Shown piece by piece: positions 6,834-15,094 of a DNA stretch of 64,000 bases. Location: IMG/VR virus record IMGVR_UViG_3300017971_000023, positions 23,218 through 87,217 of that record. One strand, 5' to 3'. The notes under the pieces were generated by a model. The model did no database searches. It was given only the letters and a program-made list of their open reading frames with translations, and had not been told where the DNA came from. The stretch's first letter is position 1. Each line of letters opens with the position of its first letter. Made by a program: the position numbers and the translations under genes. The stretch comes from a virus.

Positions 6834-8225
6834 ATGCTACAACCCATAGAAATATCCAACGATCTTAAAGAAGCTATTCGTAAGGCCAATTGGTATCCCC
6901 TGAGGCCTCACAATGAACAGGCACGCCTATGGCTTGCCCAGAGCCGATTTAACGTCGTCCCCGCAGGGCGAAGAAGTGGGAAAACTGAGTTATGCGGAAA
7001 GCGCAGACTTATACTTCGCGCCCTCCGGGGAACTTCTTTTCCAGATCCTAAGTTCTTTGCTGCCGCACCAACAAGGGATCAAGCGAAGCGGATTTACTGG
7101 AAAGATTTAAAGCGTATGATTCCTAAGACTTTTGTTAAACCAAATGGAATCAGCGAAAGTCATTTAACTATATCTCTAATCAATAATGCTGAGATACATG
7201 TTCTCGGGATGGATAAACCGGAGCGTGTTGAGGGAACACCGTGGGATGGAGGAGTACTTGACGAATATGCCAATATGAAAAAGGACACATGGTATGAGCA
7301 TGTTCGCGCTGCCCTGAGTGATAGAAAAGGATGGTGTGATTTTATAGGTGTTCCTGAGGGAAGAAATCATTACTACGATATATATAAGGACGCACAAGCT
7401 CAACTGATGTGGGCGATTAAAAATGGTACTGTGCCTGAGTGGAACGCCTTCTGGTGGAAAAGCGCTGATATACTACCTCCCGAAGAAATTGAAAGTGCGA
7501 AGCGGGATTTAGATGAGTTAACTTATCAGCAGGAGTATGAAGCGTCTTTTGTTAACTTCAGTGGCCGAGCATATTATAACTTTTTAGATAGAACTCATTG
7601 TGGAAAACTTGAATATAATCCTAAAGGCCATCTTGACTTCTGTTTTGACTTTAATGTTAATCCAGGCGTGGCGGTGGTTGTGCAAGAGCAGTGGTTGCCG
7701 ACAAGTCAAGAAGAAGAGACATATGGTGACGGGATCATTGGTGAAGTATATATAAAACAGAATTCAAACACGATTCGTGTCTGTGATAAACTTATTCAGG
7801 ATTGGGGAAAACACAAAGGAAAGATTTTCTGTTATGGAGATTTTACTGGTGGTTCACGCGGTAGTGCTGCGGTACAGGGGTCAGATTGGCAATTGGTAAA
7901 GCAAAAGTTATGGAGTCATTTTGGTTCTGATCGAGTTTTCTTTCGTGTGAAAGTAAATCCAAGGGAGCGAGACCGAATAAATAGTGTTAATAGTAGATTG
8001 CTAACATTAACTGGTTACATTAATTGCATGGTCGATCCCAGTAAAGCACCATACACAGTAAAGGACTTCGAAGGTGTAACGCTTATAGAAGGGGGAGCAG
8101 GAGAAATTGATAAAAACACCAATCCGGAATTGACCCATCTTACAGATGCATATGGATACCGGACTTGGGTGAAGTATCCTGTAAAAAAGCGTTACGTTTC
8201 ATCTGGACAGAAATACTGGAAATAG
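6834..8225 (+). CDS. Terminase large subunit
   Basis: ATPase-nuclease motor that fills the prohead with DNA. Walker A is GRRSGKT (residues 45-51), preceded by the typical aromatic/Gln region. Walker B is GGVLDE (about 139-144). The C-terminal RNase-H-like nuclease shows acidic strands at LDFCFDFNVNPG, FCYGDFTGG and the final HLTDAYGYR. At 463 aa it is full length for the family. It starts immediately after the basic-protein gene and is followed by the portal gene. Confidence 0.95.
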   Translation: MLQPIEISNDLKEAIRKANWYPLRPHNEQARLWLAQSRFNVVPAGRRSGKTELCGKRRLILRALRGTSFPDPKFFAAAPTRDQAKRIYWKDLKRMIPKTFVKPNGISESHLTISLINNAEIHVLGMDKPERVEGTPWDGGVLDEYANMKKDTWYEHVRAALSDRKGWCDFIGVPEGRNHYYDIYKDAQAQLMWAIKNGTVPEWNAFWWKSADILPPEEIESAKRDLDELTYQQEYEASFVNFSGRAYYNFLDRTHCGKLEYNPKGHLDFCFDFNVNPGVAVVVQEQWLPTSQEEETYGDGIIGEVYIKQNSNTIRVCDKLIQDWGKHKGKIFCYGDFTGGSRGSAAVQGSDWQLVKQKLWSHFGSDRVFFRVKVNPRERDRINSVNSRLLTLTGYINCMVDPSKAPYTVKDFEGVTLIEGGAGEIDKNTNPELTHLTDAYGYRTWVKYPVKKRYVSSGQKYWK

Positions 8226-8235
8226 GAGATAACTC

Positions 8236-9822
8236 ATGGCAAAGTATCCCATTGAAAACATGGATGACGAACTTCTAAAGTCAACGCACGAGCTGTATGA
8301 CAAGTACTATGACGAATGGAAGTTCTTAAATGCGGCGTATGAAGGAGTTCGTGCACTCATAGCGTGGGGTGCTTTTGAACAGCATGAACGCGAGAGTTAT
8401 GCTAACTTCCAACGCCGACAGGCCGAGGCATACGGCTTTACTTATAGCCGTTCTATCGTTGATCTATTAAATAGCTACCTTTTTAAGAAGGACTATCCTC
8501 GAACAATCCCTGACAAATTAGGGGATGACCCGGAATGGCAAATGTTTCAAGAAGATTGTAATCATGAAGGGGACGAGTTTGACGAATTCTTCATTGAGCA
8601 ATCGCGTCAGGCTTCTATACAAGGGCTCGTTGGAATCCTTATAGATAAACCACGTGTAAGTACTGAAAATAGAGCTGATAGAGTGGGAAGAAAACTTTAT
8701 CCGTATCTTGCCGCATATAAACCAACCAATATATTGGATTGGGAATATGAAGTAGATGTGGAAGGCAAAAAGCATTTGGTTTATCTAAAATTATTGGATG
8801 ATGACGAGTACTACCGTATTTGGACTCCGGACAAATGGGAGATATGGGAAATCATTGAAGAAGAGTCAGCTGATCTAAAAAGGATAGCAAAAGAACGCGG
8901 TAGTAAAATGGAAAAGGTTGGTCAAACTGCAGTAAGAGTAGCGGAAGGTGAACACAATTTGGGCGAGATACCCTTCGTTTGGCTCTATAACCAGCGAAGT
9001 ACAATTGACAGAGATGTTGGTCTTAGTGATATAGCGGATGTCAGCCGTATTGACGTTTCCATTATGCGCAATTTAAGTCAAATTGAAGAAATTGTTAATT
9101 ACAGCGCATTTCCGATGATGAGAAAGCCTAAAAGGGAAGCTGGTTCACCGGAAGCCAGCGCGGATCAGAAGGATGAAGTTGGAATCACTGCTATACTTGA
9201 GTTCGATCCTGAAAATCCCGAAGGAACGAAGGCTGACTGGTTAAGTGCCGAATGTCAGGGTCCGGTCACGGCTATACTGGAAGTCATTGGAAAGAAAGTT
9301 AGTGAGATATATCGGGCCAGTAATGTTGGGGGTATGGCTGCAACCGAGATACAAACAGAAGCAAGAAGTGGAGTTGCTTTAAAAGCCGAATTTCAATTAC
9401 TCAATTCCAAGTTAGTAAAGAAAGGAAAGAATGTAGTAAAAGCGAAGAGGAATGTTGTTCGTTATTGGCTGATGTGGCAACAGGAACTTGAGAAGTATGA
9501 GGGGGAACTTCGATTTGACTACGTTAAAACCTTTGAGGTGGAAGATTTAATGACAGACCTTGAAAACTTATTAACATCCAAAGTTATTATAACAGACAGC
9601 CCAACATATAATCAGGAAGTACAAAAGATGGCTGTCCGTATGATGATTCCGTCGGCTGAAGATGAATTACTTGCCGACATTGATTCTGAAATAGAGGAAG
9701 GTCCTGTCTTTACTTTACTGCCGCCTGATGAAGCATTTGAAAACGAAGGAGGTGAAGTAAATGCCGAAGGGAACGAGGGTTCACAGGTGAGTAGAAGACA
9801 AAGTGCGCAAGGGAATGCGTAA
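8236..9822 (+). CDS. Portal protein
   Basis: Forms the dodecameric DNA-entry channel at the capsid vertex. Its length (528 aa), position after the large terminase and overall features match phage portals: an N-terminal mixed domain with YGFTYSRSIVDLLNSYLF, the Y-N-Q segment FVWLYNQ, a long central helix rich in RNLSQIEEI, and an acidic C-terminus. GGAGATAACTC precedes the ATG. The last 62 nt overlap the small interrupted gene at 9761. Confidence 0.9.
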   Translation: MAKYPIENMDDELLKSTHELYDKYYDEWKFLNAAYEGVRALIAWGAFEQHERESYANFQRRQAEAYGFTYSRSIVDLLNSYLFKKDYPRTIPDKLGDDPEWQMFQEDCNHEGDEFDEFFIEQSRQASIQGLVGILIDKPRVSTENRADRVGRKLYPYLAAYKPTNILDWEYEVDVEGKKHLVYLKLLDDDEYYRIWTPDKWEIWEIIEEESADLKRIAKERGSKMEKVGQTAVRVAEGEHNLGEIPFVWLYNQRSTIDRDVGLSDIADVSRIDVSIMRNLSQIEEIVNYSAFPMMRKPKREAGSPEASADQKDEVGITAILEFDPENPEGTKADWLSAECQGPVTAILEVIGKKVSEIYRASNVGGMAATEIQTEARSGVALKAEFQLLNSKLVKKGKNVVKAKRNVVRYWLMWQQELEKYEGELRFDYVKTFEVEDLMTDLENLLTSKVIITDSPTYNQEVQKMAVRMMIPSAEDELLADIDSEIEEGPVFTLLPPDEAFENEGGEVNAEGNEGSQVSRRQSAQGNA

Positions 9823-9907
9823 AAAGAATGCGATTAAACTTTGTCAATGGTCAACCAAGCAATCTTACATGACTGGAAGGAAACCAAAGAAAAAGAGTAG
9901 GAGGTGA
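9761..9907 (+). pseudogene. Small basic phage protein interrupted by in-frame TGA (possible recoding)
   Basis: A perfect AAGGAGGTGA ribosome binding site precedes ATG 9761. The frame encodes MPKGTRVHR, then TGA at 9788-9790, then 38 further codons with NAIKLCQWSTKQSYMTGRKP. The two parts together resemble small phage proteins in which a Cys follows the VHR segment, and TGA is one base from both Cys codons. TGA is a normal stop elsewhere in this genome. Options are a nonsense mutation or sequence error, readthrough, or selenocysteine. A 6-bp stem with AGGGAA loop lies at 9804-9821. Reinitiation at GTG 9803 or ATG 9815 is also possible. Confidence 0.5.
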
Positions 9908-9912
9908 TATCA

Positions 9913-9963
9913 GTGGCATGTAAGAAGAAAAAGAAAAAGAAGAAGAAGAAAAGGAGAAAGTAA
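9913..9963 (+). CDS. 16-residue polylysine micropeptide
   Basis: A perfect AGGAGGTGAT ribosome binding site lies 7 nt before GTG 9913. The frame encodes VACKKKKKKKKKKRRK (initiator read as Met) and stops at TAA 9961-9963, two nt before the next ATG. It lies between portal-linked genes. A 13-residue run of basic side chains could bind nucleic acid, RNA polymerase or a negatively charged virion part, or could simply tune translation of the next gene. Confidence 0.5.
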   Translation: MACKKKKKKKKKKRRK

Positions 9964-9964
9964 A

Positions 9965-10177
9965 ATGGCAAAGCAAGTTTTAAAAAAACGTTTGTTAAAG
10001 GATATTGTTATTCCAGCCGGAACAGTGTTTGATGAAGCACCTATGAGAATTGAGCATTTTGAAAGTGGGCACTACCACTGTACTGTTGGATTGACGAATG
10101 ATACTTCGGGTGATTTTACTTATCATATTGATCCATTGGATAGTGATATAGATGAGTGGTTCGAAGATATCAAATAA
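9965..10177 (+). CDS. Hypothetical protein, 70 aa
   Basis: Small protein starting with a basic segment, then IVIPAGTVFDEAP, which resembles short beta-rich phage proteins, and an acidic end. An AAGGAG ribosome binding site is provided by the Lys/Arg codons at the end of the micropeptide gene. Its place between portal and head genes suggests a minor head accessory, but the function is unknown. Confidence 0.65.
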   Translation: MAKQVLKKRLLKDIVIPAGTVFDEAPMRIEHFESGHYHCTVGLTNDTSGDFTYHIDPLDSDIDEWFEDIK

Positions 10178-10349
10178 AAATCTCATCTGTCCATTCTGTG
10201 GAAAACTTGGACAAAGAATGCGGGGAAGGGTAGCTTATACTTTCTTCTCGTGTGAGCATTGCAAAGTTATATTTGGAGGTGAAGCAAATGGAAGAGAAAA
10301 AACAAATAAATCAACCAGCAACAAAGGAAAGCGAAAAAAGAAAAATTAA
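10152..10349 (+). CDS. Zinc-ribbon protein, 65 aa
   Basis: CPFCGKLGQR followed by FSCEHCKVIFGG gives a classic two-knuckle zinc ribbon, with a very basic C-terminal tail ending KGKRKKKN. It overlaps the preceding gene by 26 nt and the following gene by 62 nt in different frames. Likely nucleic-acid or protein binding. Function unknown. Confidence 0.6.
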   Translation: MSGSKISNKNLICPFCGKLGQRMRGRVAYTFFSCEHCKVIFGGEANGREKTNKSTSNKGKRKKKN

Positions 10350-10494
10350 CCAACCACCGGTAGTAATACCGACAGTCGGTTCGGGCGATCTTAAAATTCC
10401 ACATATCGGAAAGAAACCTTTTAAAGAGCATAATTTGTTTAAAGATGGACCAAGCCGAGGTGGCTCTTTAGGCAACTTTCCAAAAAAGAAATGA
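10288..10494 (+). CDS. Hypothetical Pro/Lys-rich protein, 68 aa
   Basis: The ATG at 10288 is chosen because TTGGAGGTGA lies just upstream. A longer in-frame reading from 10252 lacks this. The protein is rich in Lys, Pro and Gly and probably disordered (KIPHIGKKPFKEHNLF). It ends with TGA overlapping the next ATG. Function unknown. Confidence 0.6.
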   Translation: MEEKKQINQPATKESEKRKINQPPVVIPTVGSGDLKIPHIGKKPFKEHNLFKDGPSRGGSLGNFPKKK

Positions 10495-10730
10495 ATTGTG
10501 ATTACTACCGCTTTTCAATATCTTTTGAAGATTATGAAGTAATTAAGGGAATACTCTATCAATGTGCTTTGGCTGGAATTACTTTGACTCGTATTCCATA
10601 TGTTTCGGAGGATATTGAAAATGTTGGTAAAGTAATAAGCGAAACGTGCCTTGATGGTTTATTACGGCTTGAAAACGGAAGGCATATAAAGCGACCTGGA
10701 AGGAAGGTTAAAGATGGCAAAGAAACCTGA
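10491..10730 (+). CDS. Hypothetical protein, 79 aa
   Basis: Starts at ATGA, overlapping the preceding stop. Small mixed alpha/beta composition with two Cys and a basic C-terminus (GRHIKRPGRKVKDGK). It overlaps the next gene by 17 nt. No family recognised. Confidence 0.55.
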   Translation: MNCDYYRFSISFEDYEVIKGILYQCALAGITLTRIPYVSEDIENVGKVISETCLDGLLRLENGRHIKRPGRKVKDGKET

Positions 10731-11316
10731 AATAAGATATCCAAAAAGACCTGCGCATGGGCAGAAGCAAAGACTTCTCGGTAATAGGGAAGGTTCCTGG
10801 AGATATGCTTGGCAGGTAGTAGTAGATCCTGGAACTGATAATAACTCGTCCGAACGTGAAGGGGAAAAGTATACTTGGTTTACAGACAAGTGGAGTCTTC
10901 ACGTTAATGAAGTCACTGATGTTGGTGCAGCAGTTATTACTTTTGATTTCAAGCCCGTTCCTAAGGGCAATCGTCTTCGGGCACGATTTGTTGGTTATTA
11001 TACTGGAAACCATGGGACTCCTAATGCCCCAAGGATAGAGGCATACGATTATAACTTAACTGATTGGGTTGCCGTATCGGGTGGCGCTTTATCACAGCAG
11101 CAAAGTGCTGATGAAATAATAGACGTGGAATTGGCTGGCGACGGTGATTGGTGGGCAAGTGGAACGGATAATGTTCGCCTTCGTGTAGCCCATCCAGATA
11201 TAGGTGGAAACGAGAACCACGAGTTCTTTATCAATGAGCTATCTTTAATGCAACTTCCTGTTTCTACCACAACGACAACTACCACAACGACAACCAGTAC
11301 TACAACGACAACATAA
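10714..11316 (+). CDS. Virion-associated beta protein with poly-Thr C-terminus
   Basis: The first 180 residues look like a beta-sandwich (alternating hydrophobics, many Trp/Tyr/Asp, DVELAGDGDWW). The protein then ends in a tract of 10 Thr, one Ser and 5 Thr (11266-11313) written with all four Thr codons. Its position between portal and head-morphogenesis genes suggests a head or neck surface protein. The tail shape is shared by nine other proteins here and may be an O-glycosylation target. Fold assignment is inference. Confidence 0.65.
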   Translation: MAKKPEIRYPKRPAHGQKQRLLGNREGSWRYAWQVVVDPGTDNNSSEREGEKYTWFTDKWSLHVNEVTDVGAAVITFDFKPVPKGNRLRARFVGYYTGNHGTPNAPRIEAYDYNLTDWVAVSGGALSQQQSADEIIDVELAGDGDWWASGTDNVRLRVAHPDIGGNENHEFFINELSLMQLPVSTTTTTTTTTTSTTTTT

Positions 11317-11534
11317 TGGGCGAAGTAATAAACATAAGTAATTCGTTGCAAGTAGTTGCGGCTTGCCCTGAATGTGGGTGTCAAGTTTGGTATATCCATG
11401 TTGACAGGATTGGTTCTTGGAATAACATACTTGAATTTGAGTGTGGAAATGCGAATTGCGCGTTTATTATTCGTATGGGAAAAGTAAAAGTAATTGACGT
11501 TGGAGAGATAGATGAATCGAAGGAAAGTTCTTAA
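11316..11534 (+). CDS. Zinc-ribbon protein, 72 aa
   Basis: CPECGCQVW and CGNANCAF supply four Cys ligands of a probable zinc ribbon. The ATG overlaps the last base of the poly-Thr gene stop. The acidic end overlaps the following methyltransferase start by 23 nt. Function unknown. Confidence 0.6.
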   Translation: MGEVINISNSLQVVAACPECGCQVWYIHVDRIGSWNNILEFECGNANCAFIIRMGKVKVIDVGEIDESKESS

Positions 11535-12135
11535 ACTGAGTGGCTTTAAGATAGATTATTCTAAAAATACTGGTCTTAATGAATTTATTAATAATCCAAA
11601 TTGCACTTTCCTTGGAACGCAATGCGATCAGTCTTTTACTGCTTTTTTTATATGGGAGAAGTTTTTCCAGTCGAATGGTGATATAAAACGGTTCTTGGAA
11701 TTAGGCTGTGACTTTGGTGGAACCAGTGTTTTCTTTGCTCTTTGGTGTTATAATATTGAAGCCGATTATCATGGGTTTGATTTTAGGCCGAAGAGGAGAT
11801 ATCGGTCTAAGCCAGTAATGCGATTGATTCAATTAGCAAAGAAAATGAATACTGGAAATCTATACAATGAGAAAATGACAAATAAAGTTATTGAACTCAT
11901 TAAACAGCCTGGAAGATCAGTTCTATTTTGTGATTGTATAGACAAGCCATGGGAGTTTAAAACTTTCGGCCCTTATTTAAAGAAGAATGACGTAGTGGCT
12001 GTCCACGACTGGGACAGGGCAATTAAAGATAAATGGGTTCAAAAAACGATTCTTCAAATTTCTCCTGTGAAGTTATTGTATGAAGATGAACGTTTAAAAT
12101 TAAATACTCTTACTCGCTTTTTTCTTAAGGAATAA
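11512..12135 (+). CDS. Class I SAM-dependent methyltransferase
   Basis: RFLELGCDFGGTSVFFA (about residues 61-77) is a clear SAM-binding motif I. YHGFDFRP follows as the acidic ribose-binding strand, and later VLFCDCID and VVAVHDWD. The pattern resembles the CmcI/Methyltransf_24-type enzymes common in glycan and secondary-metabolite clusters. It lies in the head gene region, away from the cassette at 31585-36684. A role in methylating a virion glycan is possible, but the substrate is unknown. Confidence 0.75.
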   Translation: MNRRKVLKLSGFKIDYSKNTGLNEFINNPNCTFLGTQCDQSFTAFFIWEKFFQSNGDIKRFLELGCDFGGTSVFFALWCYNIEADYHGFDFRPKRRYRSKPVMRLIQLAKKMNTGNLYNEKMTNKVIELIKQPGRSVLFCDCIDKPWEFKTFGPYLKKNDVVAVHDWDRAIKDKWVQKTILQISPVKLLYEDERLKLNTLTRFFLKE

Positions 12136-12137
12136 TT

Positions 12138-14522
12138 ATGGCTAAAGACTATGTTAAATTAGTCTTAGAACAGGCTCAGGAGACTAATGAGGCGCTTGAA
12201 AATAAAATAGGTATGGATCAACGGAGGCTAAGAAAATCAATAACAAATTTAGAGAAAAAAATTGTTTCAGAATTTTCTCAACTTAGCACAAGCGACCTTG
12301 GAAATCTACTCGGCCCGAAAGTAAATCTAAAAAAGGCTCAACATCTTCAAAAAAGATTAGTTAAACTTTTTGAAGAAGAGTATGGAAAGACTGTCCGTTC
12401 CAGTGTTGAAGGCTACAGTGAAATATCTGGATGGATAGATGATAACTTTAAAGAGCTGGACGTTATAGCAAAATTTACTGATGTTGATAAAACAATGATG
12501 AATCAACTCGCGAAGCAAAATTTGCTTGAATTTACTAATATCGGGGTTCAGGCGCAGACAAGGATCTCTCAAGCAATGTATAATCTTGTTTCTTCAGGCG
12601 CGATGTTTGATGATCTTGTTAAAGAAATCCGTGGAGCATTGACTGGGCATAAAGATGCGCGTGGACAGCCACTTTCTAAATACGCTGAGCTATATGCGAA
12701 TGATGGAATAATGAATTATTATAATTCTGTTCATGTGGAAAAAGGAAGAGAAGCTGGTCTTCGACATATGCTATACGTTGGAGATATTATAGCTACAACT
12801 CGTGATTTCTGCACGAAGAGAGCCATGAAAGTTTATACTGTAACGCAAATCAATTCGTGGACACATAACTGGCAAGGAAAGCGTGGACCTGCTCTGACTT
12901 ATCGTGGAGGTTGGAATTGTAGACATCATTGGAAAGCAGTAAAGAAAGAATGGATAGATGATCTTCGCCAGAGATATGGGGAGCCAGTTGCCTATGTTGA
13001 AGCTATTGAAGCACCGAAAGGATTTGTCAAACCGGAAGGTGGCAGGGGATGGAATGAGTTCTCTAAGTCAGATAGAAGTAAATTATCCAGAATGAGAACA
13101 AAAATGATGGGCGGATATACTTTTGAAGCAAACTCAGCCCGAGTTAAGTTTTGGTGGGGAGAGTTAAATGACGCTGAAAGAAATGCATTTGTGCAAGCTT
13201 GGCAATCGGAGGGGATAGATGTATCACCTGCATTTCTTAAAAAGGGTGAAAAAGTAATAAAACCAGTAGTAAAACCAAAACCCGAACCCAAACCAGTAGT
13301 AAAACCAAAACCTGAACCTGACTTAGAAGGTGGTTCGGTTGTTGAACCAGTAAAACCAAAGGAGGTAGTAAAACCGACACCATCAAAGGGTTCACCGGAG
13401 GAGTTGAAAGAAAAGTACTTGGCTCTTGAGGCTAAATATAAGGAAACATCAAGCTTGTGGTGGAAGAAGGGGATAAGCTTTGATGAAATTGAAAAACTCG
13501 GCGACGAAGTATTTGATGCTAAAGTTGATTGGGTCAATACGCTATCTGGTAAGGAATTGCAGAAAGAAAGAAAAAAAATTGTCGAAAGTTTGCTTAGAAT
13601 GGATAGCAGTTATCCAAGCAGTGTTCGTAGACAAGCAATAAAATATATTGAACTTGGAACGGAACATATTCCATATCGTCTTCTTGCTGATATGGAACGA
13701 AGAGGATTGTATATTAATTATACTAATAGCACAGGAAGGGCACACTTTATAAGTCGAGCTGAAGGAGAAATAAATATTTTTGGAAAGGCACCAGATATAC
13801 CTGCAACAGTTGCACACGAGATGGGGCATGCAATTGACTGGTTCTTGTCTTCGAATGCAAGAGGGTTTGGTGGATTTGCAGGTCGTTGGTCTAACACGAT
13901 TTACGCGACAGCGAAAGAAGCTGATCAGTATAATGGATGGTTCCAAAAACAATTACTTCCAAGTAAAGTGACAAAAGATTATGGAAATGGGGATGGAAAA
14001 TATTGGGTTGGAAAGTTTATTAATAACTATGAAGCCCGGATATATAAAGGACAAGGCAAACATCCGCAGTTCTTTTCTATGGCTTGTGAAAGATATCACA
14101 ACGCATTTAGAAATTATATGAGTAATAGATTTGACAATCAAATTGAAAACATTAAAAAAGGTTTAAAGCTTAGTACAGATGCATTGAAAGAATTTAAACC
14201 CAGCGATTCACAGTATAGGCATACTCTTTCGCTTATTAAAATAAGAAGAGAAGAGCTTAGAGGCTTGTTTCCAGCAGGTAAAAGTTATGAGCAAGCAAAA
14301 TGGGATTGGGCTTTTAATTATGGCAAGTGGAAGAAGCAAAAGAAATTTTATCCAGAGTATGCTGGGTGGATGGAAGGCTTCTTCGAAAGAATTAATAAAA
14401 TGTCCGGTCGTTCAAAGTATAATTATGGATTTGTTCATAAACAAAAGGAATATACTCTTTCGAATATTAAAGAGATAAATAAAATGGAATCGCAAATTCA
14501 ATCATTCGTGGAGAAGATTTAA
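12138..14522 (+). CDS. MuF-type head morphogenesis protein fused to zinc metallopeptidase domain
   Basis: The N-terminal third is a SPP1 gp7/Mu gpF-type minor head protein. Its signature is TTRDFCTKRAMKVY followed by GGWNCRHHWKAV (about residues 225-275). A Pro/Lys-rich linker follows (about 370-415). The C-terminal domain carries ATVAHEMGHAIDW with HExxH at residues 560-564, a gluzincin-like zinc site, followed by a helical end. MuF proteins are often fused to toxin or enzyme domains that may be ejected with DNA. At 794 aa this is far longer than plain MuF proteins. The peptidase may act on host targets or in virion maturation. Confidence 0.85.
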   Translation: MAKDYVKLVLEQAQETNEALENKIGMDQRRLRKSITNLEKKIVSEFSQLSTSDLGNLLGPKVNLKKAQHLQKRLVKLFEEEYGKTVRSSVEGYSEISGWIDDNFKELDVIAKFTDVDKTMMNQLAKQNLLEFTNIGVQAQTRISQAMYNLVSSGAMFDDLVKEIRGALTGHKDARGQPLSKYAELYANDGIMNYYNSVHVEKGREAGLRHMLYVGDIIATTRDFCTKRAMKVYTVTQINSWTHNWQGKRGPALTYRGGWNCRHHWKAVKKEWIDDLRQRYGEPVAYVEAIEAPKGFVKPEGGRGWNEFSKSDRSKLSRMRTKMMGGYTFEANSARVKFWWGELNDAERNAFVQAWQSEGIDVSPAFLKKGEKVIKPVVKPKPEPKPVVKPKPEPDLEGGSVVEPVKPKEVVKPTPSKGSPEELKEKYLALEAKYKETSSLWWKKGISFDEIEKLGDEVFDAKVDWVNTLSGKELQKERKKIVESLLRMDSSYPSSVRRQAIKYIELGTEHIPYRLLADMERRGLYINYTNSTGRAHFISRAEGEINIFGKAPDIPATVAHEMGHAIDWFLSSNARGFGGFAGRWSNTIYATAKEADQYNGWFQKQLLPSKVTKDYGNGDGKYWVGKFINNYEARIYKGQGKHPQFFSMACERYHNAFRNYMSNRFDNQIENIKKGLKLSTDALKEFKPSDSQYRHTLSLIKIRREELRGLFPAGKSYEQAKWDWAFNYGKWKKQKKFYPEYAGWMEGFFERINKMSGRSKYNYGFVHKQKEYTLSNIKEINKMESQIQSFVEKI

Positions 14523-14523
14523 A

Positions 14524-14814
14524 ATGACAATTGAATATAAATTAGAAGATGAAGAGACTGGAGCAAAAGGAAGTCTTATTTATGATGATAATCCTGATGC
14601 GAAACCTGTCAGCTTTGCTGTATTATCTGATGATATGAAGTTGGTTAATAAGCTTGAGAAGTATTTCAACAGGAAGCGAGAGTTTTATATTCCGGAATCA
14701 CAACTTATCGATGATTATAGAAAAGATTATGCTCGGCCTGTTGATGAGTTAACTTATTTTGAAATATCCATAACTGAATTGTCAAGCAGAATAGGGGTTG
14801 ATTTTAACGAGTGA
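14524..14814 (+). CDS. Hypothetical acidic protein, 96 aa
   Basis: Begins one base after the MuF gene. The start MTIEYKLEDEETGAKGSLIYDD and a later LSDDMKLVNKLEKYF suggest a small beta-beta-alpha fold. It could be a companion or immunity-like partner of the metallopeptidase domain because of adjacency, but nothing in the sequence demonstrates this. Confidence 0.6.
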   Translation: MTIEYKLEDEETGAKGSLIYDDNPDAKPVSFAVLSDDMKLVNKLEKYFNRKREFYIPESQLIDDYRKDYARPVDELTYFEISITELSSRIGVDFNE

Positions 14815-14954
14815 TATTCATTATTAACTATACGGATTACTTTCAATATACTATACTTCATTTAGCTCATGAAGTATTTCCATTAACGAGCAAGATGTGG
14901 ATTGTTACCTTCGATTCAGGTCCACAAATTACTTTTAATGATGTATTAAATTAA
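14811..14954 (+). CDS. Hypothetical 47-aa protein, GTG start
   Basis: The GTG overlaps the preceding TGA (GTGA), a typical translational coupling. The protein is hydrophobic and aromatic in its first half (IFIINYTDYFQYTILHLA) without a clear membrane helix. It fills an otherwise empty gap before the next ribosome binding site. Moderate confidence only. Confidence 0.4.
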   Translation: MIFIINYTDYFQYTILHLAHEVFPLTSKMWIVTFDSGPQITFNDVLN

Positions 14955-14968
14955 AAAGGAGGTGATTT

Positions 14969-15055
14969 TTGGAGAAAAAGGAAAGCAAAGAATTTATTTC
15001 TTGTGGAAAGTTGTTTGTGAAGTTAAAATTAATTGTAATTTATTATTATTATTAA
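14969..15055 (+). CDS. Possible 28-aa peptide, TTG start
   Basis: A perfect AAGGAGGTGA site precedes TTG 14969, which opens a 28-codon frame (MEKKESKEFISCGKLF...) ending in four Tyr codons. The strong ribosome binding site has no other candidate start. It could instead be a remnant or leader peptide for the scaffold gene 40 nt downstream. Confidence 0.35.
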   Translation: MEKKESKEFISCGKLFVKLKLIVIYYYY

Positions 15056-15094
15056 TGTTTAATATGTCCCGGACGGGACAGAAAGGTGGAAACC

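Noticed and set aside
9788-9790. General reassignment of TGA in this phage
   Set aside because: Many clear genes here end in TGA with coupled ATGA starts (for example 6278, 10494, 10730), so TGA is a normal stop. Any recoding would be site specific.
11049-11399. Antisense ORFs with poly-Val runs opposite the Thr tracts (also near 16972, 19330, 29947)
   Set aside because: Poly-Val is just the complement of ACN codons. These frames lack ribosome binding sites and lie antisense to clear structural genes.
15067-15080. Short hairpin GTCCC/GGGAC before the scaffold gene
   Set aside because: Only 5 bp, with no U-run. Probably chance.
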